Shown piece by piece: positions 5,512 to 10,971 of a stretch of 10,971 bases of DNA; the stretch's first letter is position 1, and each line of letters starts with the position of its first letter. A program made the translations under genes and the position numbers. Origin of the DNA: Gammaproteobacteria bacterium (lineage in GTDB: Bacteria; Pseudomonadota; Gammaproteobacteria; BMS3Bbin11); NCBI GenBank assembly GCA_030636465.1, contig DAOVWW010000017.1:1-10971 (forward strand), read 5' to 3'. The notes beneath the pieces are model-generated. The model saw only the letters and a list, made by a program, of their open reading frames with translations. It was not told the DNA's origin and made no database searches.

Positions 5512-7956
5512 ATGAATAAAGAAACCATGAGGTTATTGTCCAAAATATTACTGACAGTATTAAGTTTTTTACTAATATTGGCGGTATTCTGGTTTAGTCT
5601 ACCTCGCATAATTGAAAGTTATACCTATTCCAGGCTGAGTCAGCTTGGCTACAGAGACATAGGTTTTGTAGTGGGAGATGTAGGTTTTCGCTCGGCAACT
5701 ATCGAACACCTGCGCATGTCAAACGATGATTTTTCAATCGAACTACGGGACGTGCAGGCAGAGTACCGCCTTTCTGACCTGTTATCAGGGTCTGTTGATA
5801 CATTAGTACTGCGGCAAGCTGAACTGAAACAGCGAGTAAATAAAAAGGATAAGGTCGCTGTAGTACTGCCAGATCCACTTTTGTTACTCGCTATGCTGAG
5901 CACTCCCTGGAAAGAGTATCTACCGGCAAATTCCCTGAGTATTAATAATCTCCATGTTTTTGATGATAAGGGTGAATTACTTGTTAGATCGTCGATAGAG
6001 ATCGCTAAGGAAGAGGATGTTCTCAGTGCAAAAATTAATTTAATAGACAGCAAGGATGAAAACCACCTGCTGGTTCTTGAGGCATCAGATGACAAAGGGA
6101 TATTTGTGCAAGTGCGATCAGAAGCTGCTGCAGAAGATCAGGTAAGTCCGCTTTCAATTAATTTACGGCGCGCTGATGGGCTGGATGGTTTATCTGGGCA
6201 GATTAATATTGATTTTTCTAAGCTCCCATGGGATCTGGCGGGGATTGATAGTATGAACGGGCAGATGCAGGCAGAAGTCTCATATTTAAGTCCGACGAAT
6301 GAGGCAATAAAGGTCTTCTCAGTAGCGGCAGAACTAACGGATGTAAAATATGAAAGCTGGCAGCTAAAAAATAGTTCTATCAATATTCAGGGGAAAATAG
6401 GGAAGCAAGATGATGCTTACAGAATAGAATTTAACGAGTCATCATCGATACTGGCGCAATCTATAAAACAGGGTAGCAATGAGATTGAGCAAGTCTTTAT
6501 CGTTTTGCCACAGATACTTGAAATTGGAACTGAGAAAATGGTGGTTCCATCACAAAGTGGTGCTACGATCAGCCTCAAAAATCTTGTGTGGGATGGAATC
6601 GATATTCCTCAAATTAAGCTCAAGGATATTGCTTTTAGCTCGAAAGGTTCAATGAAGGAGCCGCTCAGTTGCAACTATAAATTGCTACTGTTGGCGCCGA
6701 AAATAAGCAGAGCAGGTTTAAAGTTTACTACCTTGCCTGTAAAGCTCGATGGCGCCTGTAATGAATCAGAGAACGGTAGCTGGTTGATTCGAGCTGATAC
6801 AGAAAGCCTGATAGTCGAAGATGAGGATTTTATATTCCCTCTAAGTCAATGCCATGCAGAACTTCAGAGCCTGGCCATTAAAGATAATACACAAACCGGC
6901 TCAGCCGAGTTTTCCGGTAATCTGTCATGCGAATCCAGTAAGCAAAGCAGTGCTGTATTATCCACTTTTCAGTTCAGCCCGGAAACCGGGGCGGGTCACG
7001 CAAAATATTCTATTTCAGACATTAGCCCCAATGATGAGTTACCACTATTTGGCAGTTTACTGAAAAACTGGAAGGAACCTTATGACATGGTGACTGGCAG
7101 CTTATCGGTCAATGGGAGATATCGCTGGTGGAAAAACCAGAAAGGCCAGGACAGGGAAAATTTGTTAGTGAATTTTAATATTAAGGACGGTGGTGGATAT
7201 TATGACTCGGTTTTATTTTCTGGTCTTGATTACAATGATCAAATCGAAGTTTTGCCTTATGTAACATCCTCCGCTTTTACGGACCTTACTATTAGTGATA
7301 TCGATGTCGGTATTCCGATTACTTCAACGAAAGCAAGCATTCTCTATAGCAAGTCGGCGAAAGGCCATTTACCTTTAGTGACAATTAATTCTTTTAGCAC
7401 ATCTTTGCTTGACGGAAAAGTACTGGGTAATGATCTGGAAATTGATTTGAATAATACGGAGCATGAATTGACTCTGGTGGTTAGCGGCCTGGATATATCC
7501 GAGATAGCTGATTTGCAACAGATAGAAGGATTAAGTGTAACCGGGCGACTGGATGGGTATGTACCCGTTACCATCACAGAAAAAGGATTAAAAATCACCG
7601 AGGGTAAAATCGTTTCCCAGCAGCAGGGTGGTCAAATTCATTACCGGCCTGAAGGAGGAACCCTTGAGATGGAGAAATCTGCATTGGGTTCCGAGTTTGT
7701 GTTTCGAATTATTGAAGACCTTAAATATGATTCACTCAATATTGATGTAAATTACCAGGAAAATGGCGATCTTGATATGAATCTGTCTATAAAGGGAAAA
7801 AGCCCCAAAGTAGATGAGGTCAGGCCTGTTCATTTCAATCTTAAGTTGCAGCAGAATGTTCTGAAATTATTAGAAGGGCTGCGCTATGCTGAAGGTCTTA
7901 GCGACGAAATCGATAAAAACGTACAGAGGCACTTCAATGGAGGCAAGCTCAAGTAA
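5512..7956 (+). CDS. ydbH: YdbH family AsmA-like intermembrane lipid-homeostasis protein
   Basis: An 814-residue protein (E. coli YdbH is about 880) with one N-terminal membrane anchor (about residues 9-30). The rest is a long periplasmic region of alternating beta-strand segments typical of AsmA-like/repeating beta-groove proteins. In E. coli, YdbH is partly redundant with TamB and YhdP and is thought to carry phospholipids from the inner to the outer membrane, docking to lipoprotein YnbE. Identification rests on size, the anchor, the C-terminal pattern (a PVTITEKGLKITEGKI block, a QQGGQIHYRPEG block, and a final LQQNVLKLLEGLRYAEGLS helix) and on the ynbE and ydbL genes downstream. The start is uncertain: no good ribosome site precedes ATG 5512, and ATG 5527 is an alternative five codons in. 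A 146-base spacer separates it from ynbE. Confidence 0.88.
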   Translation: MNKETMRLLSKILLTVLSFLLILAVFWFSLPRIIESYTYSRLSQLGYRDIGFVVGDVGFRSATIEHLRMSNDDFSIELRDVQAEYRLSDLLSGSVDTLVLRQAELKQRVNKKDKVAVVLPDPLLLLAMLSTPWKEYLPANSLSINNLHVFDDKGELLVRSSIEIAKEEDVLSAKINLIDSKDENHLLVLEASDDKGIFVQVRSEAAAEDQVSPLSINLRRADGLDGLSGQINIDFSKLPWDLAGIDSMNGQMQAEVSYLSPTNEAIKVFSVAAELTDVKYESWQLKNSSINIQGKIGKQDDAYRIEFNESSSILAQSIKQGSNEIEQVFIVLPQILEIGTEKMVVPSQSGATISLKNLVWDGIDIPQIKLKDIAFSSKGSMKEPLSCNYKLLLLAPKISRAGLKFTTLPVKLDGACNESENGSWLIRADTESLIVEDEDFIFPLSQCHAELQSLAIKDNTQTGSAEFSGNLSCESSKQSSAVLSTFQFSPETGAGHAKYSISDISPNDELPLFGSLLKNWKEPYDMVTGSLSVNGRYRWWKNQKGQDRENLLVNFNIKDGGGYYDSVLFSGLDYNDQIEVLPYVTSSAFTDLTISDIDVGIPITSTKASILYSKSAKGHLPLVTINSFSTSLLDGKVLGNDLEIDLNNTEHELTLVVSGLDISEIADLQQIEGLSVTGRLDGYVPVTITEKGLKITEGKIVSQQQGGQIHYRPEGGTLEMEKSALGSEFVFRIIEDLKYDSLNIDVNYQENGDLDMNLSIKGKSPKVDEVRPVHFNLKLQQNVLKLLEGLRYAEGLSDEIDKNVQRHFNGGKLK

Positions 7957-8032
7957 TTGAGGTGCTGGTTAATGAATTCCGGTAAAATAGTTGTTCAGCT
8001 TATATTCATACAGCACAGAGTATAGTAATCAT

Positions 8033-8057
8033 GTCTGCCGCTCACCCATTAGCAGAC
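8033..8057 (+). other. Hairpin in the ydbH-ynbE spacer
   Basis: GTCTGC (8033-8038) pairs with GCAGAC (8052-8057) around a 13-base loop; an alternative pairing uses the inner GCT/AGC. There is no T-run after it, so it is not a classical terminator. It lies about 45 bases before the ynbE start and could be an mRNA-processing or stability element that sets the expression ratio of YdbH to YnbE. A TATAGT (8021-8026) just upstream may be a -10 box, but I see no good -35. Confidence 0.3.
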
Positions 8058-8102
8058 GGCTGAAGCATATGAGATAAACGGTACCGAATGCGAGGAATAG
8101 AT

Positions 8103-8300
8103 ATGTATCAAAACCTGATAAAAATAATTACCGGCCTGGCATTCGTGCTTTCAGTCGCTGCCTGTTCTCCAACGGTTAAAGTGGCTGCGCCGGATAAACC
8201 CATTACAATTAACCTGAATGTCAAAATTGAACATGAGATACGCGTTAAGGTCGATAAAGATCTTGATGAGTTGATGTCAACAGACAGCGGTTTATTCTAA
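8103..8300 (+). CDS. ynbE: YnbE-like outer-membrane lipoprotein
   Basis: A 65-residue lipoprotein. The signal peptide (residues 1-20) ends in a clear lipobox, SVAAC, with Cys21 as the lipidated residue. Ser at +2 predicts sorting to the outer membrane by Lol. The mature part (about 45 residues) includes an ITINLNVKIEHEIRVKVDKDLDEL stretch of alternating hydrophobic residues, as expected of a strand that augments the beta-groove of YdbH. E. coli YnbE has a similar length (about 61) and forms the outer-membrane end of the YdbH bridge. ATG 8103 is preferred over ATG 8088 because GAGGA sits 7 bases before it and the signal peptide then starts normally. ydbL follows after 17 bases. Confidence 0.88.
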   Translation: MYQNLIKIITGLAFVLSVAACSPTVKVAAPDKPITINLNVKIEHEIRVKVDKDLDELMSTDSGLF

Positions 8301-8317
8301 ATAAAGAGGAAAAGAGA

Positions 8318-8608
8318 ATGCTTATTAAATTCAAAGAAAATTTTCGCTGGGTATTTCCAATGCTGCTGGTATTGTCGTTGTTTGCGCTGCCTGCCTCAGC
8401 ACTTGATTTGGCTCAGGCAAAGACCCAGGGCCTGGTTCAGGAAACAGCAAGCGGTTATCTCAAGGTAGTAAAACCCACCGGAGCGGCTAAAGACCTGGTG
8501 AAAAACATCAATGCCGGACGAAAAGCTGAATATCAAAAGATTGCGAAAAAAAGAGGTACCTCTTTGGCTGCAGTTGAAAAGTTGGCGGGTAAAAGGCTGA
8601 CACAATAG
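8318..8608 (+). CDS. ydbL: YdbL family protein (DUF1318), periplasmic
   Basis: A 96-residue secreted protein. A signal peptide covers about residues 1-28 (positively charged start, then a hydrophobic core FPMLLVLSLFALP), with likely cleavage after ASA and before LDL. The mature part has the DUF1318 pattern: LAQAKTQGLVQET, GYLKV, then a helix with NAGRKAEYQKIAKKRGTSLAAVEKLAG. In E. coli, YdbL is encoded with YdbH and YnbE and is proposed to act as a periplasmic chaperone-like factor that controls YnbE multimerisation. The ATG has a strong AGAGGA ribosome site. It is the last gene of the ydbH operon. Confidence 0.9.
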   Translation: MLIKFKENFRWVFPMLLVLSLFALPASALDLAQAKTQGLVQETASGYLKVVKPTGAAKDLVKNINAGRKAEYQKIAKKRGTSLAAVEKLAGKRLTQ

Positions 8609-8620
8609 CAACTATTTTTT
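8604..8620 (+). terminator. Possible weak terminator after ydbL
   Basis: AATAG (8604-8608) pairs with CTATT (8612-8616) around a CAA loop and continues into a run of six T (8615-8620). The stem is short and AT-rich and overlaps the ydbL stop codon, so efficiency is doubtful. Confidence 0.3.
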
Positions 8621-8623
8621 GGC

Positions 8624-8661
8624 AGCGAATCTATTTTAAGTGCCTATTAAATATATTCGCT
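8624..8661. other. Long imperfect inverted repeat upstream of the methyltransferase gene
   Basis: AGCGAAT (8624-8630) is matched by ATTCGCT (8655-8661). Inside, after one mismatch, TATTTTAA pairs with TTAAATA with one bulged T, leaving a loop of about seven bases. A second ATTCGC follows at 8668-8673. No T-run follows on either strand. It could be an operator, a processing site or a structural part of the ydbL-mRNA end. Confidence 0.4.
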
Positions 8662-8687
8662 TGAATAATTCGCCCATAAATTTTAAT
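8661..8687 (+). promoter_or_regulatory. Candidate promoter of the Pcm-like gene
   Basis: TTGAAT (8661-8666) is followed after 15 bases by TTTAAT (8682-8687), one mismatch from the -10 consensus. The predicted start near 8694 gives a leader of about 20 bases. The spacer is short and the -35 overlaps the inverted repeat at 8624-8661, which would place a bound repressor on the promoter if that repeat is an operator. Confidence 0.3.
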
Positions 8688-8715
8688 CTTTTCCCCCCAC
8701 ACAATGGATTTAGCT

Positions 8716-9354
8716 ATGAATCAGGAACAAGCACGCGAAAACATGATTAAACAACAGGTCCGCACCTGGGAAGTTTCAGACCCTAAAATTGTGGATCTGA
8801 TGTATAAATTCCCGCGTGAGGAATTTGTCCCTGACGCATGGCGAGAGCTTGCTTATTCTGATACGAACATCGTTCTTGATGATAGCCGCTGTATGATGCT
8901 GTTTCCTGGTATGGAAGCAAGAATGTTACAGGCCCTGGACGTTCAGCAGGGGGAAAGTGTGCTTGAGATTGGAACCGGCTGTGCTTATATGACAGCCCTG
9001 CTGGCAGAGCTTTCAGGCAATGTTTTATCATTGGATACAGAAGATTTCATTCAGTCTGGCATACGATCGAATCTTAAAAATGTACAGCTAGAAACTGGAA
9101 GCGTAAGTGAAGGCTGGCAGGACAAAGGAAGCTTTGATGTAATAGTGCTGAACGGCTCAGTACAGACGATCCCCAGAGAATTACTTGATAAACTAAATGT
9201 GGGCGGCAGATTCTTTGCTGTGGTGGGCGAAAGCCCGAGCATGTCGGCGACTTTGGTCACCCGTGATGAATTTGGCAGCCGTACAGAAGAGTTATTTGAA
9301 ACTTCGTTACCGCGACTGGCATCTGCAGAACAGAAGGACGTTTTTGATTTTTAG
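8716..9354 (+). CDS. Protein-L-isoaspartate O-methyltransferase-like protein (divergent Pcm family)
   Basis: A 212-residue cytoplasmic class I SAM-dependent methyltransferase. SAM motif I is clear, VLEIGTGCAY (residues 83-91), with the ribose-binding acidic residue probably Asp107 in LSLDTED. The N-terminal MIKQQVRTWEV and PREEFVPDAW blocks are those of the Pcm family, whose members repair isoaspartyl residues. However, the canonical ISQPYMVARM segment that contacts the isoaspartyl peptide is replaced by MLFPGMEARM (61-70), and the VTAAP segment by LNGSV. True repair activity is therefore uncertain; relatives of this subgroup, often seen near tolC in other genomes (from memory), share this change. 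ATG 8716 is preferred to ATG 8704 because relatives begin MNxEQAR and a GGA lies upstream. The gene converges on waaA. Confidence 0.82.
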   Translation: MNQEQARENMIKQQVRTWEVSDPKIVDLMYKFPREEFVPDAWRELAYSDTNIVLDDSRCMMLFPGMEARMLQALDVQQGESVLEIGTGCAYMTALLAELSGNVLSLDTEDFIQSGIRSNLKNVQLETGSVSEGWQDKGSFDVIVLNGSVQTIPRELLDKLNVGGRFFAVVGESPSMSATLVTRDEFGSRTEELFETSLPRLASAEQKDVFDF

Positions 9355-9375
9355 TTAGTTGTAGTTATTCTACTT

Positions 9376-9420
9376 AAAAAGCCTGCAGACGCTTATTTTG
9401 AGCTATTGCAGGTGTTTTTC
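9376..9420. terminator. Bidirectional intrinsic terminator shared by the Pcm-like gene and waaA
   Basis: CCTGCA (9382-9387) pairs with TGCAGG (9407-9412); a short inner GCT/AGC stem is possible. Five A precede and five T follow, so each strand ends in a U-tract (TGTTTTT on plus, GCTTTTT on minus). It serves two convergent genes. Most of the hairpin and the right-hand stem arm lie inside the last codons of waaA, whose stop is at 9393-9395. Confidence 0.65.
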
Positions 9421-10679
9421 GCCAGAGAGAATATCAGTTCAGATGTTCTCTCCAGCGCACCGCGATTTTGCTGTACCAACTTCTTACCCTTTTCCCCTGT
9501 TTCAAAGCGTAAATTTGCGTCATCCAGATAGGTCGCCACAGCCGCTACCAGCTCACGGTTGCTATCGACCTGCAGGCCGGCACTTTTGGACAAGGTGAGC
9601 TGAGATATCTCATCGAAGTTGAACATATAAGGGCCAAAAATAACAGGCAGTCCCACTGCACAGGCTTCGAGGACATTGTGTCCACCGACTGGCACCAGCG
9701 AGCCACCTACAAACGCAACATCTGAGGCGGTATACAGTTTTAGTAGCTCACCCATACTGTCGGCGACGATAACTTCGACCTCTTCAGCCACTGGTCCTCG
9801 AAGTTCACTTCGTAGGACGGTGTTAAAGCCATCGCGACGGCTGATCTTAGCGACAGTTCCAAATCGTTCGGGATGCCGCGGAACAAGAAGCAACAATAAA
9901 TCCGGGTAATCGCGCCTTAGCTCTCTAAAGGCAACAAGGACCTTTTTTTCTTCATCATCATGTGTGCTGGCAGCGATCCACACGGGCCGCATACTGCCGA
10001 AGTCCCGCCTCAGTGATTCCGCCGCTTCGCGCAGGCTGGCCGGAAGTTTTATTTCGAACTTGATGCTGCCGGTAATGCTGACTATCTCACTCGGTGCGCC
10101 CATACGACGCAGTCTCCTGGCATCTGCACGTGACTGTGCAGCAATTAAGGATACCTGCTGCAGTGTTGATCTGGTGAGTTTTTCAAATCGTAAATAGCCG
10201 CGCATAGAAGACTCAGACATGCGTGCATTGGCGACAACAATAGGTATGTTTCGTTGCTTGCAGTGATAGAAAAGGTTTGGCCACAATTCTGTTTCCAGGG
10301 TAACAGCCAGGCAGGGCTTTACCTGATCCAGAAATCGAGTGACAGACCACGACAGGTCATAGGGCACATAACAATGCAGCACGCGGTCACCTAATTGTCT
10401 TAGCACCTCAGTAGACCCTGTCGGGGTCATGGTAGTAACCAGCACAGGCGTATCAGGATAACGGTCAAACAATGCATTAATGAGAGGGACTGCAGCACGT
10501 GCCTCGCCTACAGAAACGGCATGTACCCAGATCACAGGGGCATCAGGGTGTATATCATTAAAGCCAAAACGTTCACCCCAGCGCTTGAAATAGTCAGGAT
10601 TCTTCAATCCACGAATTAGCAGATGTAGAATGACTACTGGAATTAGTAGTGGCAATAGCAGTGAGTAAAGCTTTAACAT
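9393..10679 (-). CDS. waaA: 3-deoxy-D-manno-octulosonic acid (Kdo) transferase
   Basis: A 428-residue inner-membrane-bound GT-B glycosyltransferase (family GT30) that adds Kdo from CMP-Kdo to the lipid A precursor lipid IVA, the first step of the lipopolysaccharide core. E. coli WaaA has 425 residues. An N-terminal membrane anchor (about residues 3-22) is followed by a Lys/Arg-rich segment with FKRWGERFGF. Glu59 in WVHAVSVGEA is the expected catalytic base. Other family blocks are TLETELWPNL (about 127-136), VVANARMSE, TGSIKFE (203-209), VPRHPERF and the sugar-nucleotide-binding GGSLVPVGGHNVLEA (325-339). The ATG lacks a clear ribosome site but there is no other credible start. It is divergent from a WaaE/KdtX-like glycosyltransferase gene. 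Domain matches leave no real doubt about identity. Confidence 0.97.
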   Translation of the reverse strand: MLKLYSLLLPLLIPVVILHLLIRGLKNPDYFKRWGERFGFNDIHPDAPVIWVHAVSVGEARAAVPLINALFDRYPDTPVLVTTMTPTGSTEVLRQLGDRVLHCYVPYDLSWSVTRFLDQVKPCLAVTLETELWPNLFYHCKQRNIPIVVANARMSESSMRGYLRFEKLTRSTLQQVSLIAAQSRADARRLRRMGAPSEIVSITGSIKFEIKLPASLREAAESLRRDFGSMRPVWIAASTHDDEEKKVLVAFRELRRDYPDLLLLLVPRHPERFGTVAKISRRDGFNTVLRSELRGPVAEEVEVIVADSMGELLKLYTASDVAFVGGSLVPVGGHNVLEACAVGLPVIFGPYMFNFDEISQLTLSKSAGLQVDSNRELVAAVATYLDDANLRFETGEKGKKLVQQNRGALERTSELIFSLAKNTCNSSK

Positions 10680-10729
10680 TCGATATATGTTTAGAATAGA
10701 TTAATTATTTATTAGGACAGTATACAAAT
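10680..10729. promoter_or_regulatory. Divergent promoter region of waaA and the WaaE-like gene
   Basis: This is an AT-rich 50-base gap. For waaA, minus-strand TTGTAT (complement of 10722-10727) lies 18 bases before TAATCT (complement of 10698-10703). For the plus-strand gene I see only an AGGA ribosome site (10714-10717) 12 bases before the ATG and no convincing promoter. The waaA -35 box overlaps the leader of the plus-strand gene, so the two promoters may compete. Confidence 0.35.
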
Positions 10730-10971
10730 ATGAGTACACCCCTGTCGGCGGTTATTATTACACACAATGCTGCTGCTCAGCTTGCCGACTGCCTGAACTC
10801 GTTGTCATTTATTGATGAGATTATCATTCTCGACTCAGGAAGTGACGATGGCACAAAAGATATTGCAGACTTATTCAATGCACGCTTCCTGTATCAGGAA
10901 TGGCTCGGTTATGGGCCGCAGAAACAGAAGGCAGTGGAACTGGCCAGTAATGACTGGGTTCTTTGCCTCGA
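10730..10971 (+). CDS. Family 2 glycosyltransferase, WaaE/KdtX-like (partial, runs off the window)
   Basis: The first 80 residues of a GT-A glycosyltransferase are present and the gene continues past the right edge. The N-terminus (LSAVIITHNAA), the nucleotide-sugar/metal segment IIILDSGSDDGT with the expected Asp-rich motif (residues 31-42), and WLGYGPQKQKAVELASNDWVL (59-79) match the lipopolysaccharide core beta-1,4-glucosyltransferase group WaaE/KdtX as I remember it. The location next to waaA supports a role in extending the inner core. The DXD-like acceptor region and the C-terminal part cannot be examined. The substrate specificity is inferred from family only. Confidence 0.85.
   Translation, partial: MSTPLSAVIITHNAAAQLADCLNSLSFIDEIIILDSGSDDGTKDIADLFNARFLYQEWLGYGPQKQKAVELASNDWVLCL

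Noticed and set aside
5649..6095. Minus-strand 148-codon frame within ydbH
   Set aside because: It is a Ser/Arg-rich antisense shadow of ydbH, with no family resemblance.
9398..10197. Several plus-strand frames antisense to waaA
   Set aside because: They are low-complexity Ser/Arg/Pro-rich shadows of a well-supported conserved gene.

Overview
The window looks like a chromosomal segment of a gammaproteobacterium with a moderate-to-low G+C content. The evidence is the dapF-DUF484-xerC cluster, the YdbH/YnbE/YdbL envelope trio, and lipopolysaccharide core genes (waaA and a WaaE/KdtX-like glycosyltransferase), all read as housekeeping or envelope functions of a Gram-negative cell. I cannot name a genus from the sequence alone.

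Layout, left to right. Positions 1-56 hold a perfect 7-bp tandem array that runs off the left edge and contains the stop codon of a small acidic protein on the minus strand (52-342, DUF6763-like). This gene has a good promoter and Shine-Dalgarno (SD) site and diverges from the next block. Positions 602-3061 are a tight plus-strand operon: diaminopimelate epimerase (lysine/peptidoglycan precursor), a DUF484 GAF-like protein joined to it by an ATGA overlap, and the tyrosine recombinase XerC (chromosome dimer resolution). Positions about 3070-4997 are a visibly AT-rich islet. It carries the C-terminal third of a SAM-dependent methyltransferase, apparently truncated, coupled to a membrane-anchored sulfatase/alkaline-phosphatase-superfamily protein. 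It looks acquired or rearranged and occupies the place where other gammaproteobacteria often carry yigB or hslVU.

Positions 5036-5440 (minus) encode a YkgJ-type cysteine-cluster protein, divergent from 5512-8608. That plus-strand block encodes YdbH (AsmA-like inner-membrane-anchored bridge), YnbE (outer-membrane lipoprotein) and YdbL (DUF1318 periplasmic protein). In E. coli this system forms an intermembrane bridge for phospholipid homeostasis of the outer membrane. Here ydbH and ynbE are separated by an unusually long spacer with a hairpin. Positions 8716-9354 encode a divergent protein-L-isoaspartate methyltransferase-like protein. It converges on waaA (9393-10679, minus; Kdo transferase), with a shared bidirectional terminator between them. 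At the right edge a family-2 glycosyltransferase resembling WaaE/KdtX starts at 10730 and runs out of the window.

Most of the window is therefore recognisable envelope and housekeeping machinery. The parts least explained by known annotation are the truncated methyltransferase plus sulfatase-like pair behind xerC and the heptamer array at the left edge. I see no CRISPR array, tRNA, rRNA, IS element or obvious phage gene.
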